A stretch of DNA of 64,000 nt from positions 496,001-560,000 of the forward strand of contig NZ_JANFPI010000004.1 in assembly GCF_026552795.1 (NCBI RefSeq), written 5' to 3'. The position numbers and the translations under genes are program-made. Origin of the DNA: Ectorhizobium quercum. GTDB taxonomy: Bacteria; Pseudomonadota; Alphaproteobacteria; Rhizobiales; Rhizobiaceae. Under the pieces are notes generated by a model. It saw only the letters and a program-made list of their open reading frames with translations, made no database searches and had not been told where the DNA came from. Below are positions 1 to 9,076 of this stretch, piece after piece. Every line of letters begins with the position of its first letter. Within the stretch, counting starts at the first letter, position 1.

Positions 1-8
1 GAACGCCG

Positions 9-1733
9 TCAGCCGGTCATGTGCAGCGCGCTGTAGCGGCTGCCCTTGCGGGCGATGAGGTCCGCATGGCTGCCGTCCTCGACGATGCTGCCGTTTTCCA
101 CCACGAAGATGCGGTCGGCGCCGGCGATGGTGGCGAGGCGGTGGGCGATGATCAGCGTCGTGCGCCCGTTCGCCAGTTCGGCCAGCGATTGCTGGATCGC
201 CTTTTCCGTTTCCGTGTCGAGCGCCGAGGTCGCCTCGTCGAGGATCAGGATCGGCGGGTTCTTCAGGAAGATGCGGGCAATCGCAAGGCGCTGCTTCTGG
301 CCGCCGGACAGCTTGACGCCGCGCTCGCCGATCACGGTGTCGAGCCCCTCGGGAAGCGTTTCGATGACGGTGTCGAGCCGGGCGCGGCGGGCGGCCTCCA
401 GAATATCCGCCTCGCTCGCGCCGAGCCGGCCATAGGCTATGTTCTCGCGGATCGTGCCGGCGAAGAGGAAGACGTCCTGCTGGACGATGCCGATGTTCGA
501 GCGCAGCGACTTCAGTGTCAGGTCGCGGATATCCGTGCCGTCGATGGTGATCGCGCCGCCGGTGACGTCGTAGAAGCGCGGCAGGAGCGAGCAGATCGTC
601 GTCTTGCCCGCCCCCGAGGAGCCGACGAAGGCGACGGTCTGGCCGGCGGCGACCGAAAAGGACACGCCGTTGAGCAGCGGCGCATCCTCGTTGTAGCCGA
701 AGCGCACGTCGCGGTAGACGATATCGCCCTTCAGGCGCCCGGCGGCCGTGGCGCCGTCGCGGTCGGTGATGTCGGGCCTCGTTTCCAGAAACGCGACGTA
801 GCGCTGGAAGCCGGCCACGCCCTTCGGATAGGTCTCGATGACCGAATTGATCTTGTCGACCGGGCGGAAGAACACGTTGACCAGCAGGAGGAAGCCGACG
901 AAGCCGCCGGCGCTCAGGTCTCCGCGCACCACGAACCACGCCCCGGCCAGCATGACGACCACCTGAACGAAGCGCATCGACATGTAGGACAGCGAGGTGG
1001 AGGCCGCCATCACCTTGTAGGCGGCAAGCTTGGTGGCCTGGTAGTTGCGGTTGCTTTCGGCGAACAGCCGGCGCTCGTGGTCCTCGTTGGCGAAGGCCTG
1101 GACGACACGGATGCCGCCGACATTTTCCTCGATGCGGGCGTTGAACTCGGCGACGCGGCCATAGAGCGCGTGCCAGGTCGAGGTCATGCGCAGGCCGTAA
1201 TGCGTCGTGACCCAGGCCGTCAGCGGCACGATCACCGCGGTGATCAGCGCCAGCGGCACATGCACGGAGAGCATCAGCAGGAAGGCGCCGATCAGCGTCA
1301 TCATGGCGATGAACAGGTCTTCGGGGCCGTGATGGGCGACCTCGCCGATCTCCTCCAGATCCTTCGTCAGCCGCGCCACCAGATGGCCGGTCTTCTGGTT
1401 GTCGAAATAGCCGAAGGAAAGCTTTTGCAGATGGTCGAAGGCCTTGCGCCGCATCTCCGTCTCGATGCCGATGCCCAGCATGTGGCCCCAGTAGGTGACG
1501 ATGAGCTGCAACCCGGCATTCACCAGATAGATCACCAGAAGGCCGGTGGCGGCCAGCGCGATGAGGCCGAGCTGGCCGGTCGGCAGCAGCCGGTCGATGA
1601 ACAGGGTCACGGCCACGGGAAAGGCCAGTTCCAGCAGACCGGCGGCGACGGCGCTGCCGAAATCGAGGGCGAACAGGCCGCGATGGGGCCGGTAATAGGC
1701 GGCGAACCGTTTGATGAGGGCAGTTTTCGTCAT
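9..1733 (-). CDS. ABC exporter, fused membrane and ATPase domains
   Basis: A 574-residue half-transporter of the ABCB/MsbA type that would work as a homodimer in the inner membrane. The first ~310 residues are the six-helix membrane domain. The ATPase domain follows, with Walker A GSSGAGKTT, signature LSGGQKQR, Walker B ILILDEATSALD and the switch histidine in IIAHRLAT. Length is normal and both ends are intact, with the stop lying 9 bases from the window edge. It is transcribed away from the TetR gene at 1896. The substrate cannot be told from sequence; lipid, peptide or drug export are all possible. Nothing links it to the catabolic genes further on. Confidence 0.9.
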   Translation of the reverse strand: MTKTALIKRFAAYYRPHRGLFALDFGSAVAAGLLELAFPVAVTLFIDRLLPTGQLGLIALAATGLLVIYLVNAGLQLIVTYWGHMLGIGIETEMRRKAFDHLQKLSFGYFDNQKTGHLVARLTKDLEEIGEVAHHGPEDLFIAMMTLIGAFLLMLSVHVPLALITAVIVPLTAWVTTHYGLRMTSTWHALYGRVAEFNARIEENVGGIRVVQAFANEDHERRLFAESNRNYQATKLAAYKVMAASTSLSYMSMRFVQVVVMLAGAWFVVRGDLSAGGFVGFLLLVNVFFRPVDKINSVIETYPKGVAGFQRYVAFLETRPDITDRDGATAAGRLKGDIVYRDVRFGYNEDAPLLNGVSFSVAAGQTVAFVGSSGAGKTTICSLLPRFYDVTGGAITIDGTDIRDLTLKSLRSNIGIVQQDVFLFAGTIRENIAYGRLGASEADILEAARRARLDTVIETLPEGLDTVIGERGVKLSGGQKQRLAIARIFLKNPPILILDEATSALDTETEKAIQQSLAELANGRTTLIIAHRLATIAGADRIFVVENGSIVEDGSHADLIARKGSRYSALHMTG

Positions 1734-1865
1734 GTTCTCGTCTGTTGCCGGTGAACATATCGCTGGCGGGAAGGACAGCAGGGCCTTTTCGCAGATCGGA
1801 CCCCGCCGGGTAAAGGGCGCAACCGGTGAAAATCGTCAATCTTTCGTGCCGGAGGTTCAACTTGA

Positions 1866-1891
1866 TTTTCTAGACCGGATGGTCTAGAAAA
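1866..1891. promoter_or_regulatory. Inverted-repeat operator, NemR/AcuR type
   Basis: Perfect 11-base arms (TTTTCTAGACC and GGTCTAGAAAA) separated by the 4-base spacer GGAT. The site ends 4 bases before the start codon of the TetR gene and occupies the place where its ribosome binding site would be. The core TAGACC-N4-GGTCTA matches what I remember as the NemR box of E. coli, and the TetR protein encoded next to it is of that family. Autorepression of the TetR-acuI operon is the natural reading. Confidence 0.75.
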
Positions 1892-1895
1892 AGCC

Positions 1896-2534
1896 ATGCC
1901 GATATCCGCCAGACGACCCGTTTCCGCCAGTCGAGGCCGGCCCGCGCTCAATCGCGAGGATGCCGACGTCTACCGGCGGCTCATCCGGGCCGGGCTGGCG
2001 CACCTGACGGAGAAGGGCTATTCGGCCGTCAGCCTCGATGAAATCCTTCAGGCCGCCGCCGCGCCCAAGGGCAGTTTCTACCATTATTTCAGGTCCAAGG
2101 CCGATTTCGGCAGCCGGCTGATCGCCGCTTACGACGAGTATTTCGTCGGCAAGCTCGAGGGATGCCTGTCGAACGAGGCCTTGTCGCCGCTGGAACGGCT
2201 GCGCGCCTTCACCGCCGATGCGGAACGGGGGATGGAGCGGCACGGGTTTCGCCGCGGATGCCTCGTCGGCAATCTCGGGCAGGAGATGGGCGCGCTTCCC
2301 GAGCCGTTCCGCGACCAGCTCGTGCGGATCCTGCAAGGCTGGCAGGAGCGGACGGCGCGCTGCCTGCAACTGGCCCGCGACCGGGGCGAACTCGGCGCGC
2401 ATCATTCGCCCGAAGCGCTGGCCGCCTATTTCTGGATCGGCTGGGAAGGGGCGGTCCTGCGCGCCAAACTGGAGCGCCGGGCCGAGCCCCTGCACATCTT
2501 TTCCGACATCTTCTTCCGATCACTCCATCCCTGA
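1896..2534 (+). CDS. TetR-family repressor, NemR/AcuR-like
   Basis: A 212-residue TetR regulator. The N-terminal helix-turn-helix holds the family hallmark PKGSFYHYFRSKADFG (about residues 50-65), close to the same stretch in NemR. The GCL motif near residue 116, with a conserved cysteine, fits regulators that sense electrophiles (NemR) or acrylate (AcuR). It is followed after 15 bases by an acuI-type gene, so the pair is an autoregulated cassette. No clear Shine-Dalgarno precedes the ATG at 1896 because the inverted repeat fills that space; translation may be weak or start slightly downstream. The family call is firm; the ligand (acrylate, quinone or aldehyde) is inferred. Confidence 0.85.
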   Translation: MPISARRPVSASRGRPALNREDADVYRRLIRAGLAHLTEKGYSAVSLDEILQAAAAPKGSFYHYFRSKADFGSRLIAAYDEYFVGKLEGCLSNEALSPLERLRAFTADAERGMERHGFRRGCLVGNLGQEMGALPEPFRDQLVRILQGWQERTARCLQLARDRGELGAHHSPEALAAYFWIGWEGAVLRAKLERRAEPLHIFSDIFFRSLHP

Positions 2535-2549
2535 AGCGAGGATCTCCAT

Positions 2550-3542
2550 ATGTTCGACGCCATTCTGATCGACAAGAGCGAGGAAGGGCAGAGCGTTTCG
2601 CTCGTCAAGCTTTCTCCCGAACAACTGCCGGAAGGCGATGTTCTGGTGGACGTCGCCTATTCGACGCTGAACTACAAGGACGCCCTTGCCATCACCGGCC
2701 GGTCGCCGATCGTGCGCAGCTTCCCGATGGTGCCGGGCATCGACTATTCGGGCGTGGTGGCCGAGAGCGCCCATCCCGATTACAAGCCGGGCGACCGGGT
2801 GGTGCTGAACGGCTGGGGTGTCGGCGAAAAGCACTGGGGCGGGCTTGCCGGGCAGGCGCGCGCCCGGGGAGAGTGGCTGGTGCCCCTTCCCGAGACGATC
2901 GGTCTCCGGCAGGCGATGGCGATCGGCACCGCCGGCTACACCGCCATGCTGTCCGTCATGGCGCTGGAACGGCATGGCGTAACGCCGGACAAGGGCGAGA
3001 TCGCCGTGACGGGTGCCGCCGGCGGCGTCGGCAGCGTGGCGACGGCCCTGCTGGCCGCGGCAGGCTATGACGTGGCTGCCGTCACCGGCCGGCCGGAGGA
3101 GGCGGACTATCTCCGGAGCCTTGGCGCCCGGTCGATCGTCAGCCGCGGCGAGCTGACGGAAAAGGGCCGGCCGCTCGCCAAGGAGCGCTGGGCCGGCGCC
3201 GTCGACGTCGCCGGCGGCACGGTGCTGGCGAACGTGCTGGCCTCGATCCGGCACCGCGGCGTCGTGGCGGCCTGCGGCCTCGCCGCCGGCATGGACCTGC
3301 CGACGACCGTCGCGCCGTTCATCCTGCGCGGCGTGACCCTGGTGGGCATCGACAGCGTGATGTGCCCGCGCCCGGAACGGCTCGAAGCCTGGCGGCGCCT
3401 GTCCGAAGGCCTCGATCTGAAAAAGCTCGACGCGATCACCACCGAGGTGGCCCTCGGCGACGTCATCGCAACGGCGCCGACGCTTCTCGAAGGCCGGGTT
3501 CGCGGGCGGATTGTCGTGCCGGTCAATCCGGGGCTCGGCTGA
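2550..3542 (+). CDS. acuI: AcuI/YhdH-type acryloyl-CoA reductase (MDR family)
   Basis: A 330-residue zinc-free medium-chain dehydrogenase/reductase. It has the GroES-like N-terminal half with the typical [13 protein letters not shown] stretch and an NADPH-binding [10 protein letters not shown] motif near residue 155. This matches the AcuI/YhdH family, which reduces toxic acryloyl-CoA to propionyl-CoA with NADPH. It lies 15 bases after the TetR gene and should be controlled by the operator at 1866-1891. A general role in removing reactive enals or acrylate is likely. A different enone reductase activity of the same family cannot be excluded. Confidence 0.85.
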   Translation: MFDAILIDKSEEGQSVSLVKLSPEQLPEGDVLVDVAYSTLNYKDALAITGRSPIVRSFPMVPGIDYSGVVAESAHPDYKPGDRVVLNGWGVGEKHWGGLAGQARARGEWLVPLPETIGLRQAMAIGTAGYTAMLSVMALERHGVTPDKGEIAVTGAAGGVGSVATALLAAAGYDVAAVTGRPEEADYLRSLGARSIVSRGELTEKGRPLAKERWAGAVDVAGGTVLANVLASIRHRGVVAACGLAAGMDLPTTVAPFILRGVTLVGIDSVMCPRPERLEAWRRLSEGLDLKKLDAITTEVALGDVIATAPTLLEGRVRGRIVVPVNPGLG

Positions 3543-3575
3543 GGGCCGGCCCCGCACGTATGAGGCGTTCTCCCG

Positions 3576-5237
3576 TCAGCCCGCCTTGCCTGCGAGCGCT
3601 GCCTGCCGCATCTGCGACAGCGTCTGCCGGGGCGTGAGCGCCTCGGCGGAGACGTCGAGATCGAGCAGCGCGCCGGTTTTCGAGGCGAGGGCGCGGGCGA
3701 AGGCGGCGGGGAAGCCGTCCGTGGTTTCCACCCGCTCGGCATGGAAGCCGTAGGCCTTCGCCAGCGCCACGAAATCCGGGTTCACCATGTCCGTGCCCGA
3801 GACGCGGGCGGGATAGTTGCGTTCCTGATGGGCGCGGATCGTGCCGTAGATGCCGTTGTTGACGAGAAGGATGATCGGCTGCGCCCCGGCCTGAAGCGCC
3901 GTCGCCAGTTCCTGGCAGTTCATCTGGAAATCGCCGTCGCCCGCGAAGCAGACGACGGTGCGCTGCGGATGGGCGACCTTGGCGGCGATGGCGGCGGGAA
4001 CGCCGTAGCCCATCGCGCCCGATTGCGGCGCCAGAAGCCGCGCCTTCGCGCCGAACTTGAAGAACTTGTTCGGCCAGACCGTGAAGTTGCCCGCGCCGTT
4101 GGTGAGGATCGCATCGTCGGCCAGCGTGTCGCGCAGATGCGCCGTGACCTTGGCCATATCGACCGGCGAGGGCTGTTCCGGCGCCTCGAAGGAGGCTTCC
4201 CACGCCGCGCGAGCCTCCCGCCGCCAGCCGGCCCAGCCGCCCCGGACCGGGGAAAGGGCGGCGGCGAAGGCGTTCGGCCCGGCCTGGATGCCGAGCGCCG
4301 GCTGGTAGATCTTGCCGATCTCCAGATCGGAGCCGTGGACATGGATCAGCGTCTGTTTCGGAGCGGGCACGGACAGCAGCGTGTAGCCGTCGGTGGTCAT
4401 TTCGCCGAACCGGACGTTGACGGCCAGAATCGTATCGGCCCCGGTGATCAGGCGGCGCACATGGGCCGGCATGCCGACCCCGGCCTCGCCGCAGAAGACG
4501 GGCGAGAAATTGTCGAACTGGTCCTGATAGCGGAAGGCCGCGACGACCGGAATGTCGGAGGCTTCCGCGAAGGACTGGAGTGCCGCGGCACCCCCGGCCT
4601 TCCAGTTGCAGCCGCCCATGAGGATGAGGGGGCGTTGGGCTTCTGCAAGGAGGCCGAGGGTTTTCGCGATGGCCGCGCCGGACGGCACGGGCTCATCGAC
4701 CCCGTTGAAACCGGCAAGCGGCTCGCTGTCGGTCAGCGAGGTCAGCATGTCTTCCGGCAGGGCGACGACGACCGGGCCGGGCCGGCCGGAGAGCGCCGTG
4801 CGCCAGGCGCGGCCGAGGATTTCCGGGATGCGCTCGACCCGGTCGATCTCGACGGCCCATTTGGCCACGGTGCCGAAGACGGCCTTGTAATCGACTTCCT
4901 GAAAGGCTTCGCGGCCTTTCATGTCGGTTCCGACTTGTCCGACGAAGAGGATCATCGGCGCGCTGTCCTGCATGGCGGTGTGGACGCCGATGGAGGCGTT
5001 GGTCGCGCCGGGGCCGCGCGTGACGAAGCACAGGCCGGGCTCGCCGGTCAGCTTGCCGTAGGCCGCCGCCATGAAGGCCGCGCCGCCCTCGTTGCGGCAC
5101 AGCACGTAATCCAGTTGGCCTGCCGTGTCGTGCAAGGCGTCCAGAACGGCGAGATAGCTCTCGCCCGGCACGCCGAACCCTTTTCTCGCTCCGAGCGCCA
5201 CCAGGCACTCGACGAGCAATCGTCCTCCGTTACGCAT
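3576..5237 (-). CDS. Thiamine-diphosphate enzyme, acetolactate synthase/decarboxylase-like
   Basis: A 553-residue ThDP-dependent enzyme with the three-domain layout of acetolactate synthase and benzoylformate decarboxylase. The cofactor-activating glutamate is E50 in CRNEGGAAF, and the ThDP/Mg motif runs from GDGD (433) to NN (460-461). The ATG at 5237 is chosen because GAGGAG lies just upstream; an in-frame ATG at 5291 lacks this. The gene is last in a minus-strand operon after an amino-acid-type ABC importer, so it probably acts on a keto acid made from the imported compound. It has no partner regulatory subunit, which argues against a housekeeping acetolactate synthase. The exact reaction is unknown. 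Confidence 0.8.
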   Translation of the reverse strand: MRNGGRLLVECLVALGARKGFGVPGESYLAVLDALHDTAGQLDYVLCRNEGGAAFMAAAYGKLTGEPGLCFVTRGPGATNASIGVHTAMQDSAPMILFVGQVGTDMKGREAFQEVDYKAVFGTVAKWAVEIDRVERIPEILGRAWRTALSGRPGPVVVALPEDMLTSLTDSEPLAGFNGVDEPVPSGAAIAKTLGLLAEAQRPLILMGGCNWKAGGAAALQSFAEASDIPVVAAFRYQDQFDNFSPVFCGEAGVGMPAHVRRLITGADTILAVNVRFGEMTTDGYTLLSVPAPKQTLIHVHGSDLEIGKIYQPALGIQAGPNAFAAALSPVRGGWAGWRREARAAWEASFEAPEQPSPVDMAKVTAHLRDTLADDAILTNGAGNFTVWPNKFFKFGAKARLLAPQSGAMGYGVPAAIAAKVAHPQRTVVCFAGDGDFQMNCQELATALQAGAQPIILLVNNGIYGTIRAHQERNYPARVSGTDMVNPDFVALAKAYGFHAERVETTDGFPAAFARALASKTGALLDLDVSAEALTPRQTLSQMRQAALAGKAG

Positions 5238-5320
5238 GTCACTCCTCGATCTTTTGCTGGGCGCGCCGCGGCGCCGGATGGCGGACGCCATGCTCCCGAC
5301 ACGGCGTTTTTTTCTGGAAA

Positions 5321-5338
5321 CCGGCCCGCGGGAGCCGG
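5321..5338 (-). terminator. Weak intercistronic stem-loop
   Basis: Arms CCGGC and GCCGG enclose an 8-base GC-rich loop in the 108-base gap between the ABC ATPase and the ThDP enzyme. No run of U follows, so it is more likely an RNA-stabilising or attenuating hairpin than a full terminator. Confidence 0.3.
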
Positions 5339-5345
5339 CCGGATG

Positions 5346-6122
5346 TCAGTGTTCGGCGTGGAACCGGTTGAGGAACGCCTTGAGGCGCTCGTTCGACGGA
5401 TGGCGCAGGATGTCGCCGGGGGCGCCGATCTCGGCCATAACGCCGTCGTTCATGAAGCCCACGCGGGAGGAAACGTCCGCCGCGAAGGCCATTTCATGCG
5501 TCACGAGCACCATCGTCATGCCTTCGGCGGCGAGCGAGCGGATGACGTTCAGCACCTCGCCGACGAGTTCCGGGTCGAGTGCCGAGGTCGGTTCGTCGAA
5601 CAGCATGACCTGCGGCTTCATGGCCAGCGCCCGGGCGATCGCCACGCGCTGTTTCTGGCCGCCGGAGAGCCGGGCCGGATGCGCGTCGGCCTTTTCGGAG
5701 AGGCCTACCTTGGCGAGAAGGTCCATCGCCAGCTCCTTCGCCTCGGCGACGGGCGTTCCCCGGGCCTGCACCGGGCCTTCCATGACGTTGGCGAGCACCG
5801 TCATGTGCGGGAAGAGGTTGAAGTGCTGGAACACCATGCCGACGTCGCGGCGCAGCGCGGCGAGCTGGTTGTCCTTTGGCGGCCTTTGAGCGGCGGCAAA
5901 GGAAAAGCGGTGGCCGCAGATGTCGATGAAGCCGTCCTTGGGCGTTTCCAGAAGGTTCATGCAGCGCAGGAACGTCGACTTGCCGGAGCCGGAGGCGCCG
6001 ATCAGCGTCACGACCTCGCCGCGCGCGACCTTCAGCGACACGCCCTTCAGCACGTCGTGCGAGCCGAAGGACTTGAAGATGCTTTCCGCCTGAAGGATGA
6101 AAGAGGGGTTTGGTCCGGTCAT
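5346..6122 (-). CDS. Polar amino acid ABC transporter ATPase
   Basis: A 258-residue HisP/GlnQ-type ATPase: Walker [11 protein letters not shown]-loop FQHFNLFPH, signature LSGGQKQR, Walker [13 protein letters not shown] and H-loop LVTHE. The start at 6122 overlaps the stop of the permease by 4 bases (ATGA), which fixes it; an upstream in-frame extension would read into the permease gene. It drives uptake through the permease at 6119-6781 with the periplasmic protein encoded at 7021-7863. The family imports polar amino acids and relatives. The actual substrate is not shown by the sequence, but the neighbouring D-amino acid genes suggest an amino or keto acid. Confidence 0.92.
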   Translation of the reverse strand: MTGPNPSFILQAESIFKSFGSHDVLKGVSLKVARGEVVTLIGASGSGKSTFLRCMNLLETPKDGFIDICGHRFSFAAAQRPPKDNQLAALRRDVGMVFQHFNLFPHMTVLANVMEGPVQARGTPVAEAKELAMDLLAKVGLSEKADAHPARLSGGQKQRVAIARALAMKPQVMLFDEPTSALDPELVGEVLNVIRSLAAEGMTMVLVTHEMAFAADVSSRVGFMNDGVMAEIGAPGDILRHPSNERLKAFLNRFHAEH

Positions 6123-6781
6123 CGATGGGCTCCCATACGGCGCTCCAGCCGGTCCGCCGCGAGCGTGAGCGGCAGCAGGACGATCAGGTAGAGGGCGGCG
6201 ATCGTCGTGTAGACTTCGAGCGGGCGATAGCTGGCGGCGGTGATGACGGAGCCCTGGTAGAGCAGGTCGCCGACCGCCACGACGGAGACGAGCGAGGTGT
6301 TCTTCAACTGGAGAACCGTCTGGTTGATGAGCGAGGGGATCATTACCTGCACGGCCTGCGGCAGGACGATGCGCCGGAAGATCCGGCCTCTCTTCATGCC
6401 GAGCGCCCGGCCCGCCTCCCACTGGCCGCGGTCGACGGCCTCGATGCCGCCGCGGAAGACTTCCGCATAGAACGAGCCGGCATAGAGCGACAGGGTGAGG
6501 AAACAGGCCGTCGCCGCCGTCATGTCCACGCCGATCAGGACGGGAAGGGCGTAATAGACCCAGACGAGCTGCACCAGAAGGGGGGTGCAGCGGAACACCT
6601 CGATATAGGCCCGCAGGGGCAGGGAGAGCCATCGCCCCCCGCCGCTGCGCAGGATTCCGACGACGAGGCCGATGATCAGGCCGGTGATGACGGTGGTGAT
6701 CGTATAGAACACCGTCGTCAGCAGGCCCTGGCCCATCAGCCCCCAATAGGGCCGGAGCGCGGTGAAATCCCATTCATACAT
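6119..6781 (-). CDS. Amino acid ABC transporter permease (HisM/GlnP type)
   Basis: A 220-residue inner-membrane permease with about five hydrophobic helices and the cytoplasmic coupling loop [22 protein letters not shown], shortened here: it begins EAGRALGM and ends VLPQA near residues 133-155. The second ATG (6781) is preferred because AGAGG lies 7 bases before it, whereas the ATG at 6787 is only 1 base from that sequence. Only one permease gene is present, so it should form a homodimer. The gene overlaps the ATPase and lies 239 bases after the binding-protein gene, with a repeat and a stem-loop in the gap. Confidence 0.9.
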   Translation of the reverse strand: MYEWDFTALRPYWGLMGQGLLTTVFYTITTVITGLIIGLVVGILRSGGGRWLSLPLRAYIEVFRCTPLLVQLVWVYYALPVLIGVDMTAATACFLTLSLYAGSFYAEVFRGGIEAVDRGQWEAGRALGMKRGRIFRRIVLPQAVQVMIPSLINQTVLQLKNTSLVSVVAVGDLLYQGSVITAASYRPLEVYTTIAALYLIVLLPLTLAADRLERRMGAHR

Positions 6782-6795
6782 GCGCATGCCTCTTC

Positions 6796-6840
6796 GAGCA
6801 TTTCGGGGAAATGCGTAAAAACAAAGGATGGAGCGTTTCC
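6796..6840 (+). repeat. Interspersed repeat copy 1 (shortened)
   Basis: This stretch reads GAGCATTTC, then GGAAATGCGTAAAAACAAAGG, abbreviated here, then GGAGCGTTTCC. It is the same element as the copies at 32694-32795 and 42698-42803, but with the central CAGCAAAAGTG..GCGTCC part missing. It lies between a binding-protein gene and its permease. Confidence 0.6.
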
Positions 6841-6977
6841 GCCACTCCGTTCCACGGCAGGCGACGCGCTATGGCGCCGCCCTTTCCGCCCCGCCGCAAG
6901 AAGGAGGGGCGAAACGCTGCGGCATCAGCCCTCTTTCTTTCTCCGCGGAGACGATGCCCGCAGGGCGGGCGAGGGGC

Positions 6978-6996
6978 CGGCCCGTATCGCGGGCCG
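6978..6996 (-). terminator. Stem-loop after the binding-protein gene
   Basis: Seven-base arms CGGCCCG and CGGGCCG with a 5-base loop begin 24 bases after the stop of the solute-binding protein. Such hairpins commonly protect the binding-protein message and reduce read-through into permease genes. No U-run follows, so partial attenuation is more likely than termination. Confidence 0.45.
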
Positions 6997-7020
6997 TGGC
7001 TCCGTGACAGGCGGAAATCT

Positions 7021-7863
7021 CTAGAACTGGACTTCCGGCGGCAGGTCGTCCGCGGTGATGCCGACGGTTTCGAAGCCGGACAGCATCCATTCGCGCATCT
7101 GGCCGATGGAGCGGTTGTAGTCGGCCCAGACGGAGAGGAACGTCTTGAAGCGCAGGTCCTGCTCGGTGCGCAGGCCCATGTTGGTCGGCAGCGTCAGCAG
7201 CGGCTGCGGCACGGCGAGGCCGCCGAGGTTCGGGTTCTTCTTCAGCGTCGAGATCGCCAGAACGGTCAGCGAGACGTTGCAGTCGGCCCGGCCGGTGGCG
7301 ACCGCCATGATGGCCTCGTCGCGGTTCTTGAAGCCGAGGATCGTGGCGTTCGGGCAATAGCGGCGCGCGATCAGGTCGTGCGTGGAGCCGGTGTCGACGG
7401 CGATCCTGACCTCGGGCTTGTCCAGTTCCTTCCACGTGGCCGGCTTGGCGAAATTCTTGCCGGTGATGACCATGAAGGAATGGATCAGGATCGGGGTCGA
7501 GAAATCGATGACGAGGGCGCGCTCCGGCGTCGGGTTGACGGCGAAGGCGAGGTCCACCTTGTTGCCCTGAAGATCCGTCACCTGCGTGCCCCAGGTCGAT
7601 TCCACGAATTCGGCCTTCGCACCGAGCTTGTCGGCGATGTCGCGGGCCATCTCGACGCAGGCGCCGGACCATTCGCCGGAGGCGAGGTCCTTGTGGAAAT
7701 ACGGTTCCTGGCCGACGATGACCGCGACGCGCAGCACGCCCGAAGACTTGATCCTGTCGATGGTCGAGGCGGCGCCCTGGGCTGCGGCCGGAGTGGCGGC
7801 GACGGCTGCGGCGGCGCCGACGCCGCCAAGGGCGAGAGCGCCCAGCATATCCCTGCGGTTCAT
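7021..7863 (-). CDS. Periplasmic amino-acid-type solute-binding protein (family 3)
   Basis: A 280-residue binding protein of the SBP_bac_3 type. The N-terminus carries a twin-arginine-like signal (NRRDML, an alanine-rich hydrophobic stretch, then TPAAAQG as the likely cleavage region near residue 29). The mature part begins with the family motif GVLRVAVIVGQEPYF and includes DLAFAVNPTPER near residue 120, typical of polar amino acid receptors. It is first in the minus operon with permease, ATPase and ThDP enzyme, and diverges from the hydroxyacid dehydrogenase at 8150. The ligand is not determinable, but a D-amino acid or hydroxy/keto acid fits the context. Confidence 0.88.
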   Translation of the reverse strand: MNRRDMLGALALGGVGAAAAVAATPAAAQGAASTIDRIKSSGVLRVAVIVGQEPYFHKDLASGEWSGACVEMARDIADKLGAKAEFVESTWGTQVTDLQGNKVDLAFAVNPTPERALVIDFSTPILIHSFMVITGKNFAKPATWKELDKPEVRIAVDTGSTHDLIARRYCPNATILGFKNRDEAIMAVATGRADCNVSLTVLAISTLKKNPNLGGLAVPQPLLTLPTNMGLRTEQDLRFKTFLSVWADYNRSIGQMREWMLSGFETVGITADDLPPEVQF

Positions 7864-8075
7864 GGATTTCCCTCTGATGGTTGGTTGGCTGCGAAAGGCC
7901 CCCGGAAGGGGTCGGACGGTTGCGATTATCCTGTATTCAGAACAAAATGCAATATCGTATGTCGGGGATGATGAAGATTTTTATGCAAAGGGAAAATCGG
8001 CTTAAAAAATATGCAAGTGATTGCAATATCGCCATTATTTTCCGATGCAGAAATTTCTTGCAAGCAACATTCAAT

Positions 8076-8087
8076 TCTGTATACAGA
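8076..8087. promoter_or_regulatory. Perfect palindrome TCTGTATACAGA, GntR-like operator
   Basis: A 12-base perfect palindrome in the AT-rich divergent region between the binding-protein gene (start 7863) and the dehydrogenase gene (start 8150). A related imperfect copy, CTGTATTCAG, lies at 7931-7940. The TGTATACA core resembles sites of GntR-FCD repressors in general. No regulator gene is adjacent, so control would be by a protein encoded elsewhere, possibly one of the four GntR genes in this window. Confidence 0.45.
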
Positions 8088-8149
8088 TTTGAACGCCATC
8101 GCTGAAGCGCGGTCGCGAAGGCAGTCCAGCAGCAATCGAGGAGAGAAAA

Positions 8150-9067
8150 TTGCGAGCCGTTTTCGTAGATGCCAACGACACTCTTTCTGCCGTCACCGAG
8201 CGGCTGCTCCGAGACGGCGATCCGCAGGTCGAGATCAATCGCCAGCCCGCCATCACGCCGCCGGAACTGCCGGCCGTTCTCGGCGATGCCGAGATCGCCA
8301 TCGTCGACCACACCCACCTGCCGCTGGATATCGCGCTGGCCTGCAAGGCGCTGAAGCACGTCGTGTTCCTCGGCACCGGGCCGCGCAGCTACATGGATGT
8401 CGATGCGCTGGCCGAAAACGGCATCACGGTCCATATCGTCAAGGGCTATGGCGACACGGCCGTTGCCGAATGCGCCATTTCGCTGATGTGGGCCGCCGCC
8501 AAGGGCTTCGCCGGCATGGACCGTGCCATGCGCGCCGGCCAGTGGCTGCGCACCGACGGCGTGCAGCTGACCGGCAAGACGCTCGGCCTGATCGGCTTCG
8601 GGGGCATCGCCGCCGAGGTGGCGCGCATCGCGCTCGGCAGCGGCATGAAGGTCATCGCCTGGAACCGTTCGCCGAAAAGCTGGCCCGGCGTGGAATTTGC
8701 CGATCTCGACACGGTTCTGGCCCGCTCGGACGTGCTGTCCCTGCACCTGCTGCTGACGGACGAGACCAAGGGCATCATTTCCCGCGAGAAGATCGCCGCC
8801 ATGAAGCCGGGCGTCATCCTCGTCAACACGGCGCGCGGCGCGCTGGTGGACGAGGACGCGATGGTCGAGGCGCTGCGCTCCGGCCATATCCGCCATGCGG
8901 GCCTCGACGTCTACACCATCGAGCCGATGCCGGCCGGCCATGTCCTGACCACGCTGGACAATGTGACGCTTTCGGCGCATTCGGCGTTCCGCACGCCGGA
9001 AGCCAGCGACAACCTGATCGGCACGGCGCTCGACCATTGCCGCCGCATCGCCGCAACCGGCAAGTGA
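8150..9067 (+). CDS. D-2-hydroxyacid dehydrogenase
   Basis: A 305-residue NAD(P)-dependent D-isomer-specific 2-hydroxyacid dehydrogenase. The Rossmann motif is GFGGIA near residue 148. The catalytic set is seen as R in NTARGALVDE, E in DVYTIEPMP and H in LSAHSAFR. The start is a TTG, supported by GAGGAGAGAAAA immediately upstream and by no better ATG nearby. It opens a plus-strand operon with RidA, an aminotransferase, a DadA-like oxidase and a racemase, so it probably reduces the keto acid released from a D-amino acid, or oxidises the matching D-hydroxy acid. Substrate unknown. Confidence 0.85.
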   Translation: MRAVFVDANDTLSAVTERLLRDGDPQVEINRQPAITPPELPAVLGDAEIAIVDHTHLPLDIALACKALKHVVFLGTGPRSYMDVDALAENGITVHIVKGYGDTAVAECAISLMWAAAKGFAGMDRAMRAGQWLRTDGVQLTGKTLGLIGFGGIAAEVARIALGSGMKVIAWNRSPKSWPGVEFADLDTVLARSDVLSLHLLLTDETKGIISREKIAAMKPGVILVNTARGALVDEDAMVEALRSGHIRHAGLDVYTIEPMPAGHVLTTLDNVTLSAHSAFRTPEASDNLIGTALDHCRRIAATGK

Positions 9068-9076
9068 GGTAAAACC

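Noticed and set aside
3741..6191. 816-codon plus-strand open frame opposite the ThDP and ABC genes
   Set aside because: Low-complexity Arg/Gly/His-rich translation, antisense to well-conserved proteins; a GC-content shadow.
5346..6773. Long frame joining the ABC ATPase with upstream sequence as a fusion
   Set aside because: The extra part is an out-of-frame reading of the permease; the ATGA overlap at 6119-6122 defines two separate genes.
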